In this document: one piece after another, positions 45,078-52,661 of the stretch
Position numbering within the stretch: the first letter of the stretch is position 1
How the letters are laid out: the number at the start of each line of letters is the position of its first letter
Assembly: GCF_020685205.1 (NCBI RefSeq)
Contig: NZ_JAJERB010000002.1
Location: 496,001 to 560,000 of the forward strand
Length of the DNA: 64,000 nucleotides
Source: Hymenobacter translucens
GTDB taxonomy: Bacteria > Bacteroidota > Bacteroidia > Cytophagales > Hymenobacteraceae
Direction of reading: 5' to 3'
Notes under the pieces: model-generated
What the model was told of the DNA's origin: nothing
Database searches by the model: none
The model's input: only the letters and a program-made list of their open reading frames with translations
Position numbers and translations under genes: made by a program

Positions 45078-46043
45078 TTACCTCAGCTGCGCGGCAATAA
45101 CAGCCGCGTGGTGGCGGCCATTCTCAATAAACCAGCGGCTGGTGTTCAGCCCCCCGCACACGGTGCCGGCCAGAAACACGCCGGGGCGGTTGGTTTCGAA
45201 CGTTTCCTCGTCGTGCCAGGGCGTGCGGGCGGAGTCGGCTCGGCAGCTGATGCCCAGGGCCGTGAGCAGGGAATAGTCGGGATGGTAGCCGGTGAGGGCA
45301 TACACGAAGTGCGCGGGCACGGCAAGCGGCCCTTCCGGCGTTAGCACGTCCACGTATTCCGGGGTGATGCGCTGGATAGTCGTGTTGAACAGGGCGGTGA
45401 TGCGCCCCTCGGCAATACGGTTGAGCAGGTCGGGCCGGATCCAGTACTTGACGGATTCGGAAACGGCCCCTCCGCGCACGACCAGGGTGACCTGGGCTCC
45501 GGCCCGCACCAGCTGCAGGGCCGCTTTGGCGGCCGAGTTCTTGGCCCCGATAACCACGACCGGCTGGCCCATGTGCGGGTAGGGCTCCTTGTAGTAGAAG
45601 CTCACGTGGGGCAGGTCCTCGCCGGGCACGCCGAGCCGGTTCGGAACGTCGAAAAAGCCGGTTGCCACCACCACGTAGCGGGCCTGGAGGTAACCCTTTT
45701 CAGTAAGCAGCTCGTAGGCGCCGGGCTCTCCTTCCAGACTTATCACCCGCTCGTAGAGGCGCAGCGTCAGCTTTTCGCTCACGGCCACCCGGCGGTAGTA
45801 GTCGAGGGCGTCTTCGCGCAGGGGCTTGTAGTGGGCCGTGGGGAAGGGGTAGCCCCCGATTTCAAGCAGCTCAGGCGTGGAGAAGAACTCCATGTTGGTG
45901 GGGTAGCCCACCAGGGAGTTGACGAGCGTGCCCTTGTCGACCACGGCCACCGAGAGGCCCCGGCGCTGAATCTCGATGGCGCAGGCCAAGCCCACCGGTC
46001 CGGCCCCCACGATAACGGCATCAAAGAAATCTGCTTGCTTCAC
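45078..46043 (-). CDS. ypdA: YpdA-type FAD/NADPH oxidoreductase (bacillithiol disulfide reductase family)
   Basis: A 321-aa flavoprotein of the YpdA family, which reduces oxidised bacillithiol with NADPH in Firmicutes. The FAD motif is VGAGPVGLACAIE (G13, G15, G18), followed by the YpdA hallmark VNSLVGYPTNMEFFSTPELL. A second nucleotide-binding motif is VVIGAKNSAAKAALQLV. There is no CxxC pair as in thioredoxin reductase, fitting YpdA. It suggests that this bacterium makes bacillithiol, which has been reported for some Bacteroidota; the synthesis genes bshABC are not in view. It follows polA by 76 bp on the same strand. Confidence 0.9.
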   Translation of the reverse strand: MKQADFFDAVIVGAGPVGLACAIEIQRRGLSVAVVDKGTLVNSLVGYPTNMEFFSTPELLEIGGYPFPTAHYKPLREDALDYYRRVAVSEKLTLRLYERVISLEGEPGAYELLTEKGYLQARYVVVATGFFDVPNRLGVPGEDLPHVSFYYKEPYPHMGQPVVVIGAKNSAAKAALQLVRAGAQVTLVVRGGAVSESVKYWIRPDLLNRIAEGRITALFNTTIQRITPEYVDVLTPEGPLAVPAHFVYALTGYHPDYSLLTALGISCRADSARTPWHDEETFETNRPGVFLAGTVCGGLNTSRWFIENGRHHAAVIAAQLR

Positions 46044-46119
46044 GAACTACGCGGTCTGGTGCCGCCTGCTTAAACCGGGCGGAGGCTGGCAGGTTTCCGA
46101 AAAAAGGCAGAAGGGGGCT

Positions 46120-48996
46120 CTAGTGGGCCTGCAGCCAGTTCTGGCCGGTGCCCACCTCCACTTCCATCGGTACGCTCAGGGGCAGAGCGCCAATCATCAG
46201 CTCCTTGATATGGGGAATGACGTAGTCGACTTCCGCCTTGGGCGCATCAAACACAAGTTCGTCGTGCACCTGCAAGATCATGCGGGTACCGAGCTTTTCC
46301 TTTTCCAGCCAGTCGTGAATCCGGATCATCGCAATTTTGATGATGTCGGCGGCCGTGCCCTGGATGGGGGCGTTGATGGCGTTGCGCTCGGTAAAGCCCC
46401 GCAGCGTGGCGTTGCGGGAGTTGATATCGCGCAGGTAGCGGCGGCGGCCGAGCAGGGTTTCGGCGTACTCCAGCTCCCGGGCTTTGTTGATGCTGGCGTC
46501 CATGAAGGTCTTCACGGCCGGAAACTCTTGGAAGTAGGCGTCGATGATGTCCACGGCTTCCTTGCGGCCCACACCCAGGCGCTGGGCCAGTCCGAAGGCC
46601 GAGATGCCGTAGATGATGCCGAAGTTGACCATCTTGGCCTTGCGGCGCATCTCGCCGTCGACCTCGCTCAGCGGCACTTTAAACACCTTGCTGGCCGTGC
46701 TGGTGTGGATGTCGATGCCCTGGCGGAAGGCCTCAATCATGGTCTTGTCCTTGGAGAAGTCAGCCATGATGCGCAGCTCGATCTGGGAGTAGTCGGCGGC
46801 TACCAGGATGTGGTCGGCGTCGCGGGGCACGAAGGCCTTGCGGATTTCCCGGCCCTTCTCGGTGCGAATCGGAATGTTCTGCAGGTTGGGGTTGGTGCTG
46901 CTCAGGCGGCCGGTAGCCGTTACGGCCTGGTTGAAGGACGTGTGCACCCGCCCGTCCATTTCGCACACCAGCTGGGGCAGGGCTTCCACGTAAGTGGAGC
47001 GTAGCTTGGTAAGCTGGCGGTGTTCCAGGATCAAAGCGGCAATGGGGTTTTCGGGGGCCAGCACGCTCAGCACCTCCTCGCCGGTAGCGTACTGCCCGGT
47101 TTTCGTCTTTTTGATCTTGCCCCCGCCCAGTTGAAGCTTGTCAAACAAAACCTCCCCGAGCTGCTTGGGAGAGCCGATGTTGAACTCCTGCCCGGCGGCG
47201 GAAAAGATCTGTTGCTCGATTTCGGTGATGTAGCCCTGAAGCTGGGCCGAGTACTCGTTCATCGCGCCCGAGTCGATGCGGACGCCTTCGTACTCCACAT
47301 CGGCCAGCACCGGGACGAGCGGGTTTTCCACTTCGTTCAGCAGCTTCAGCAAGCCCAGGTCACGGAGCTTGGGCTCGAACACGTGCTTGAGCTGCAGCGT
47401 CACGTCGGCATCCTCGCAGGCGTAGTCCGATACTTCCGCCGGGGGCAGGTCGGCCATGGTTTTCTGCTTTTTGCCCTTTGGACCGATCAGGTCGATGATG
47501 GAAACCGGGTCGTAGTGCAGATAGGTGGCGGCCAGGATGTCCATGTTGTGGCGCATGTCGGGCTCCAGCAGGTAGTGGGCCAGCATGGTGTCGAACAGCG
47601 GCCCGCGCACCGTGATGCCGTAGTGCTTCAGGATGGTCAGGTCGTACTTGATGTTCTGGCCCACCTTCACGATATCGGGGTTTTCCAGGAAGGGCCGGAA
47701 TTCATCCACCAGGGCCTGCGCCGCGGCTTGGTCGTCGTGCGGCACGGGTACGTAGTACGCCTCGCCGGGCAGCCAGCAGAAGCTCAGGCCCACGAGACGG
47801 GCCGTCATGGTGTCGAGGCCGGTGGTTTCGGTGTCGAAGCTGACTTCCTTCTGGCGCAGCAGAAACTCCAGTAGGGAGCGGCGCAGCGCGGGCGTGTCCA
47901 CCAAGTGGTACTGGTGGGGCACGTCGGCCAGGGTGCGGCGGTGGCCGGTGAGAGCGGTAGGGTCTTCTTCCTCGTCTTCCCGCTCGATGGTGATACCGGT
48001 GGGTTGGGCAAACAGGGAAGCCTGGTGCCCGGCGCCGGTGGGCACGCTGCTCTTGCGGCCCTTGGCCGGGCTGATGGGCGCGGCGGTTCGGGGCTTGGAG
48101 CCGCCCCCGAGCACCCGGGCGGCGAGCTGCCGGAACTCCAACTCGTCAAACAGCTGGGTGAGGCGGGCTTCGTCGGGACTGGTGCAGCACAGGTTTTCCG
48201 GCTCGAAGGGCAGGGGCACGTTTACGTGGATGGTCGCCAGCTCCTTGCTCAGCAAACCCTGCTCGGCGAAGTTGCGCACGTTTTCCTGCTGCTTGCCCTT
48301 CAGCTCGTCCACGTGGGCAATGAGGTTTTCTACCGAGCCGTACTTCTGAATGAGCGTCTTGGCCGTTTTCTCCCCGATGCCGGGAATGCCGGGAATGTTG
48401 TCGGAGGCGTCGCCCTGCAAGCCCAGGATGTCGGTTACCTGCTCCACCCGCTCAATCTCAAACCGCTTGAGCACATGGTCGAGGTCCAGGATTTCGGCGG
48501 CGTTGCCCATAAAGGCCGGCCGGTAGATCTTGATCTTGTCCGTGACCAGCTGGCAGTAGTCCTTGTCGGGCGTCATCATGTACACCTCGTCGAAGCCGTG
48601 CTCGGCGGCCCGCTTGGCGAGGGTGCCAATGACGTCGTCGGCCTCGTAGCCCTCCAGAATCAGGATGGGAATGTCGAAGGCCTCGATAATCTTCTTGATG
48701 TAGGGAATGGCGGTGCCGATGTCCTCGGGCATCGCCTGGCGCTGGGCCTTATAGTCGGCGTACTGCTCGTGGCGGAAGGTTTTCTTGGGCCCGTCGAAGG
48801 CTACGCCGATATGGGTGGGCTTTTCCTTTTGCAGCACCTCCACCAGCGTGTTGGTGAAGCCCAGGATAGCCCCGGTGTTCATGCCTTTGGAGTTGATACG
48901 CGGGTTTTTGCTGAAGGCAAAGTGGGCGCGGTAGATCAGGGCAAAAGCGTCGAGCAAGAAAAGCTTTTTGGCGGGAGCGGCGGATTCGGCAGTCAT
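46120..48996 (-). CDS. polA: DNA polymerase I
   Basis: A full three-domain DNA polymerase I of 958 aa. The 5'-3' exonuclease (about residues 10-300) has ADDVIGTLAKRAAEHG and DASDNIPGIPGIGEKTA. The 3'-5' proofreading domain keeps its acidic residues: DTETTG near residue 387, NIKYDLTIL, and EDADVTLQL. The polymerase domain has motif A DYSQIELR (about 733), motif B KMVNFGIIYG (about 790) and motif C QVHDELVFD (about 908). It fills gaps, removes RNA primers and takes part in excision repair. Single housekeeping gene; the start ATG gives a short linker before KKLFLLDAFALIYRAHF. Confidence 0.97.
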   Translation of the reverse strand: MTAESAAPAKKLFLLDAFALIYRAHFAFSKNPRINSKGMNTGAILGFTNTLVEVLQKEKPTHIGVAFDGPKKTFRHEQYADYKAQRQAMPEDIGTAIPYIKKIIEAFDIPILILEGYEADDVIGTLAKRAAEHGFDEVYMMTPDKDYCQLVTDKIKIYRPAFMGNAAEILDLDHVLKRFEIERVEQVTDILGLQGDASDNIPGIPGIGEKTAKTLIQKYGSVENLIAHVDELKGKQQENVRNFAEQGLLSKELATIHVNVPLPFEPENLCCTSPDEARLTQLFDELEFRQLAARVLGGGSKPRTAAPISPAKGRKSSVPTGAGHQASLFAQPTGITIEREDEEEDPTALTGHRRTLADVPHQYHLVDTPALRRSLLEFLLRQKEVSFDTETTGLDTMTARLVGLSFCWLPGEAYYVPVPHDDQAAAQALVDEFRPFLENPDIVKVGQNIKYDLTILKHYGITVRGPLFDTMLAHYLLEPDMRHNMDILAATYLHYDPVSIIDLIGPKGKKQKTMADLPPAEVSDYACEDADVTLQLKHVFEPKLRDLGLLKLLNEVENPLVPVLADVEYEGVRIDSGAMNEYSAQLQGYITEIEQQIFSAAGQEFNIGSPKQLGEVLFDKLQLGGGKIKKTKTGQYATGEEVLSVLAPENPIAALILEHRQLTKLRSTYVEALPQLVCEMDGRVHTSFNQAVTATGRLSSTNPNLQNIPIRTEKGREIRKAFVPRDADHILVAADYSQIELRIMADFSKDKTMIEAFRQGIDIHTSTASKVFKVPLSEVDGEMRRKAKMVNFGIIYGISAFGLAQRLGVGRKEAVDIIDAYFQEFPAVKTFMDASINKARELEYAETLLGRRRYLRDINSRNATLRGFTERNAINAPIQGTAADIIKIAMIRIHDWLEKEKLGTRMILQVHDELVFDAPKAEVDYVIPHIKELMIGALPLSVPMEVEVGTGQNWLQAH

Positions 48997-49087
48997 AGAT
49001 GCGAAAGTACGTAAGCGGGCCGTGCAAGGGTATGGCAGTCCTTCCGGTCAGCCAACACCACCGAAGCCCTCCAATTGTTTCGGCCGG

Positions 49088-51496
49088 CTACAAAGCTGCC
49101 TTCACCTCCACCGTAAAGCTGGTGCTGCCGGGCAGGCCGGTGGCCGACAGGCCCTGCACCACCACGACGTAGCGCCCGGCCTGGTCGCCGGTATAGAACT
49201 CGACTTTCTGCGGGGTTGTCGACGTCGTAATAGCCGGGTTCCAGTACAGCAGATTGCGCAGGTCGGGCAGGCGGCTTTGCTTTTCCTGGGGCGTGTCGTA
49301 GCGGGGAGCGTAGAACTCACGCTGGCGCTGCAGGCCCTCGTACTGCTGCACCAGCACGCGCGGGTCGAGCTGAAAGCCCGCCAGGTCGCCTTTGTAGGTC
49401 GTGAAGCTGACCACGCCCTTGTAAAGCGCCCGGCCGTGCACGTAGGTGCGGCTGATCACCTCGAGCTTCTGGAGCCGGAGCGGGCTCAGGGCCATCAGCT
49501 TGTTGAGGTTGAACACCGGCACCCCGTCGAGCAGCGTCATTGGGTTGTCCTCGAACACGGTCTTGTGCAGGTTATCCACTACCAGGAAGTGAAAGCCGTC
49601 TTTGCGGAGGCGCACCACGACGCCGGGCACGTACTCGCGCAAAACCTCTTCCAGCACCTGAAAGCGGGTGAACTTGTCCAGGAAGTAGGTTTCGTCGGGC
49701 TGACCGTAGAACGCCAGGCTGTCGGCCGGCAGGCGCACGAAGCGGTTACGGGCCGGCCCGTCGTAGAGGCGCTGCACCTGGGTCTGGAGGTGGCGGCGGG
49801 CGTAGTCGGCCTGAAAGCGCGGGTTCAGGCGGAAAGCCGGGGCCGGCACGGACGAAAACCGGGTGGAGTACGGGTCGAAGATGGTGATGCGGCAGGTGCT
49901 GTCCTGGCCCGGGTCGGTCTGCACGACAATCCGGCGCAGGCTGTAGAAGTTGTTCATCTCAAACTGAACGAGGCCATCGGCCCGGCTTACGGAGTTGTTG
50001 AGCCGGATAAGGCGGCTCGGCGTCGAGAGAAAGGTCGTGACGCCCGCCCGGGGCAGGTCCGAGCCGGCCTGGGTGAGACGGCCCCGCACGACCAGCCCGT
50101 TGGGCTCGGGCAGGTAGGCCAGGGGCGTGGGCGGGCCCAGCACATCTTCCCACCGGAACCGGCTCCAGCCCTGGGTCAGCATCAGGTTGTCGGCCGCTTC
50201 GGCCGCCTCGGGGCCGGTAGCCGAAAAGTAGTACCCTGGGTTTTCAATCGTGCCTTTCAGGTCTGATGTCAGCCCCAGGTACTGGTCGATAGAGACGGGC
50301 GGCGCGGCGTTAAGCGAGTCGAGGCGGTACACGGCCATCGACAGGCCGGCCGCCAGCGGAATTTGCTGGCTGGCCGTAGCCAGGTCCACGGTTACCTTGC
50401 CGCGGGTGGGGTACTGGGCCTGGTCGGCCCGGGCCGAGATGCTGAGCTGCTGCCGGGGACGCTGGAAGTAAAGCCGCTCACACAAAGGCTTCTGCTCGGC
50501 GTTAAAGAGGGTAAAGTGCGAGATACCGTCGAGCAGCCGGGCTTTGTCCACGATAAACACCGCGTGCCCGTTCACCAGCGGGGCCTGGGAGGCAAAGGCT
50601 ACCTTCTGCCCCGAGTGTGCCAGCAGGAAGATGCTCTCAACCCGAACGGAGGTGGCGTCTACCGTTACCGTAAGCTGGCCGGGGGGGGTGTCTTCGAGGC
50701 GGAGCACGTAGCCCTGCTCGTACACCGGCGGCATCGGGTAGGTGGCCGGCTTGTCTTTACCCAACGTCAGCACGGCCGTATAGGGGCCCTGCCCGGCTCC
50801 CGGGGTCAGCGCAAACGAGCCCATGCCCAGGCGCAGGGTTTTAAAGGTGGCGACGGTGCGGCCCCGCGCGTCCAGAACCTTTCCTTCGGCGGGGGCACCC
50901 TTGCCGGTAGGAGCAGTTACCTTAAATGCCACTTTGCTGCGCAGCCCGGCTACCAGATTCCCTCCTTCGGGGAAAAACTGCACGTCGAAGCGGGCCGAGT
51001 CCTTGCCCGCGGCCACACCCGAAGCTACTGTGGTATTCACCACTATTATGGAACCGTGGAAGAAGGTTTCGGGTGCGAAGTTCTGCATCCAGCTGGTGTA
51101 GGCCCGCACGGTATAGGTGCCCGCGGGCAGGTCGGCGGGCAGCACAAAAGAGCCCTGGCCGGTGGCGTCTTTCAGCGCGACCTTGCCCTGCAGCACCGGC
51201 CGGCGGGTTCGGTCGAGCACTTCCACGTAGGCCACGCTGCTCAAAGCCAGGGGGCGGGAAGAGGTGGCATCCACGGCGTATACCTTCAGCCACAGCGTTT
51301 CTCCGCTCAGGTACAGGGGCCGGTCGAGGTGAAGGAACAGCTTTTCCTGAGGCGCCCGGCCGTGGCGGAGCACCTTGGAGGTCAGCCCCCCGAGCGAGTC
51401 GAGCTGGGCAGCGGCGGGGCCGCTGACACCCAGGCCGAGCAAAAGGAAGAGCAGGACGCGGTGAAGCCGGGCAGCCTTGTTATGTAGCACGTTCAA
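49088..51496 (-). CDS. Exported MG2-like / TonB-plug-like protein
   Basis: An 802-aa exported protein, last gene of a four-gene TonB-receptor operon. It has a signal peptide (about residues 1-31), then an alpha-2-macroglobulin MG2-like domain (EKLFLHLDRPLYLSGETLWL, then PAGTYTVRAYTSWMQN), several further beta domains, and near residues 610-700 a segment like a TonB-receptor plug (FTRFQVLEEVLREYVPGVVV, then NPMTLLDGVPVFNLNKLMAL). It ends in a strand-rich domain without a barrel. Such proteins are common in Bacteroidota beside TonB receptors, with unknown function; a role in outer-membrane uptake of proteins or peptides is suggested by the neighbours. It follows the DUF4249 gene by 7 bp. Confidence 0.82.
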   Translation of the reverse strand: MNVLHNKAARLHRVLLFLLLGLGVSGPAAAQLDSLGGLTSKVLRHGRAPQEKLFLHLDRPLYLSGETLWLKVYAVDATSSRPLALSSVAYVEVLDRTRRPVLQGKVALKDATGQGSFVLPADLPAGTYTVRAYTSWMQNFAPETFFHGSIIVVNTTVASGVAAGKDSARFDVQFFPEGGNLVAGLRSKVAFKVTAPTGKGAPAEGKVLDARGRTVATFKTLRLGMGSFALTPGAGQGPYTAVLTLGKDKPATYPMPPVYEQGYVLRLEDTPPGQLTVTVDATSVRVESIFLLAHSGQKVAFASQAPLVNGHAVFIVDKARLLDGISHFTLFNAEQKPLCERLYFQRPRQQLSISARADQAQYPTRGKVTVDLATASQQIPLAAGLSMAVYRLDSLNAAPPVSIDQYLGLTSDLKGTIENPGYYFSATGPEAAEAADNLMLTQGWSRFRWEDVLGPPTPLAYLPEPNGLVVRGRLTQAGSDLPRAGVTTFLSTPSRLIRLNNSVSRADGLVQFEMNNFYSLRRIVVQTDPGQDSTCRITIFDPYSTRFSSVPAPAFRLNPRFQADYARRHLQTQVQRLYDGPARNRFVRLPADSLAFYGQPDETYFLDKFTRFQVLEEVLREYVPGVVVRLRKDGFHFLVVDNLHKTVFEDNPMTLLDGVPVFNLNKLMALSPLRLQKLEVISRTYVHGRALYKGVVSFTTYKGDLAGFQLDPRVLVQQYEGLQRQREFYAPRYDTPQEKQSRLPDLRNLLYWNPAITTSTTPQKVEFYTGDQAGRYVVVVQGLSATGLPGSTSFTVEVKAAL

Positions 51497-51503
51497 GGGT
51501 CAG

Positions 51504-52661
51504 TTAAGGCCAGAAGCTGGGCTTGATGGCGGTGCCGCGCTTGCGGCAGTCGATGCAGTCGGGAGTGGAAGCCAGGTAGCCGGCGAACCGGCCCCGCTCG
51601 TCATACGCTTCGCTGATGGGCAGCAGCAGGCCCCGGCCAAAGTACAGGTCGAGAAAGCCGATCTTGGCCGTATCCGGCGGAAAGCACCCCTCGTAGCCGG
51701 TCGTGGTAATCCAGGTGCGGGGCAGATCATTCCGGTCGACGAACAGCCGCTTTACTTCCCGGGAATGCACGCCCACGTAGCCCAAAGCCAGCTCGGAAGG
51801 GTTGGTCAGGCAGCGTACGTTGCCCGTGAGCTGGGACGGCTGGGGGTCAAACAGGGTGCCGATGCTTTCGGTGTTTTTCTTGAGCAGCTCCCAGTATTCG
51901 TACTCGGTGCGGGTCAGGGCCGATTGCTGCACCAGGATGCTGTAGCGGCGCTGCAGGCGGTCGGAGGAAGGGGACAGCTTGCGGACCGGAAACTTATAGA
52001 CCACGTCCCGGCTCAGGCCGGTAGTTTTGCTGATGTCGATGGAGGTGGTGCGGGCACTGCGCCAGCACACCGAGGGGTAGGGGATGGTGATGGGCCGGAT
52101 GCGCCCGCCCGCGTACTCCAGGGAAGGGGCGTAGGCGGAGGTGTACTCCCAGGTTTCGTCGTACTCCCAGCGGTAGTACTGGCTGGTGTTGGTGTCGTCA
52201 TGGCTGTTCACGTACACCGTCAGGCCGCTGCCGGCGGCTTCCCAGAGCAGGGTATCGATGGGCGGGGTGATTTTGGCCGGCACAAACTCCGAAGCGTATT
52301 CGGCCCCGGCCAGCGTTTTCAGGTAGAGGCGGTACCTGGCTCCCGCGGTCAGTGCCAGCAGGTCCGACTGGTAAGTGCCCCGCACGGCGCCCTCGCGCAG
52401 CAGGTAGCGGTTGGCGCCGCCTTCCTGCTCGATATAGACGGCCGCCCGCGTTTCAGCCGGGACAGCCGCTTTCGCGGCCACCGCCTGCGTGCGGGTCAGC
52501 GTGATGTTCGTCACGCCCTTGGCGTTGATAAAGCCTTCGACGACCAGGTAGCTGCTGGGGCCGCTGATGACGTCGGGCATGTAGGGGTCGATGCAGCCGG
52601 GCAGCAGCAGGGCCAGCCACCCGAGCAGCGCCAATCGGCGGGAAATAAGGAATGCGCGCAT
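51504..52661 (-). CDS. DUF4249 lipoprotein
   Basis: A 385-aa lipoprotein with lipobox LLPGC (C23) and then IDPYMPDVISGPSSYLVVEG, the usual start of DUF4249 proteins. Strand-rich domain with FINAKGVTNITLTRTQAV, YLKTLAGAEYASEF and a C-terminal part containing PDCIDCRKRGT with a CxxC pair. These proteins are encoded right after TonB-dependent receptors and may serve as their surface partners, like SusD does for SusC, which is an inference from context. The gene begins immediately after the stop codon of the TonB receptor gene and ends 7 bp before the MG2-like gene. Confidence 0.88.
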   Translation of the reverse strand: MRAFLISRRLALLGWLALLLPGCIDPYMPDVISGPSSYLVVEGFINAKGVTNITLTRTQAVAAKAAVPAETRAAVYIEQEGGANRYLLREGAVRGTYQSDLLALTAGARYRLYLKTLAGAEYASEFVPAKITPPIDTLLWEAAGSGLTVYVNSHDDTNTSQYYRWEYDETWEYTSAYAPSLEYAGGRIRPITIPYPSVCWRSARTTSIDISKTTGLSRDVVYKFPVRKLSPSSDRLQRRYSILVQQSALTRTEYEYWELLKKNTESIGTLFDPQPSQLTGNVRCLTNPSELALGYVGVHSREVKRLFVDRNDLPRTWITTTGYEGCFPPDTAKIGFLDLYFGRGLLLPISEAYDERGRFAGYLASTPDCIDCRKRGTAIKPSFWP

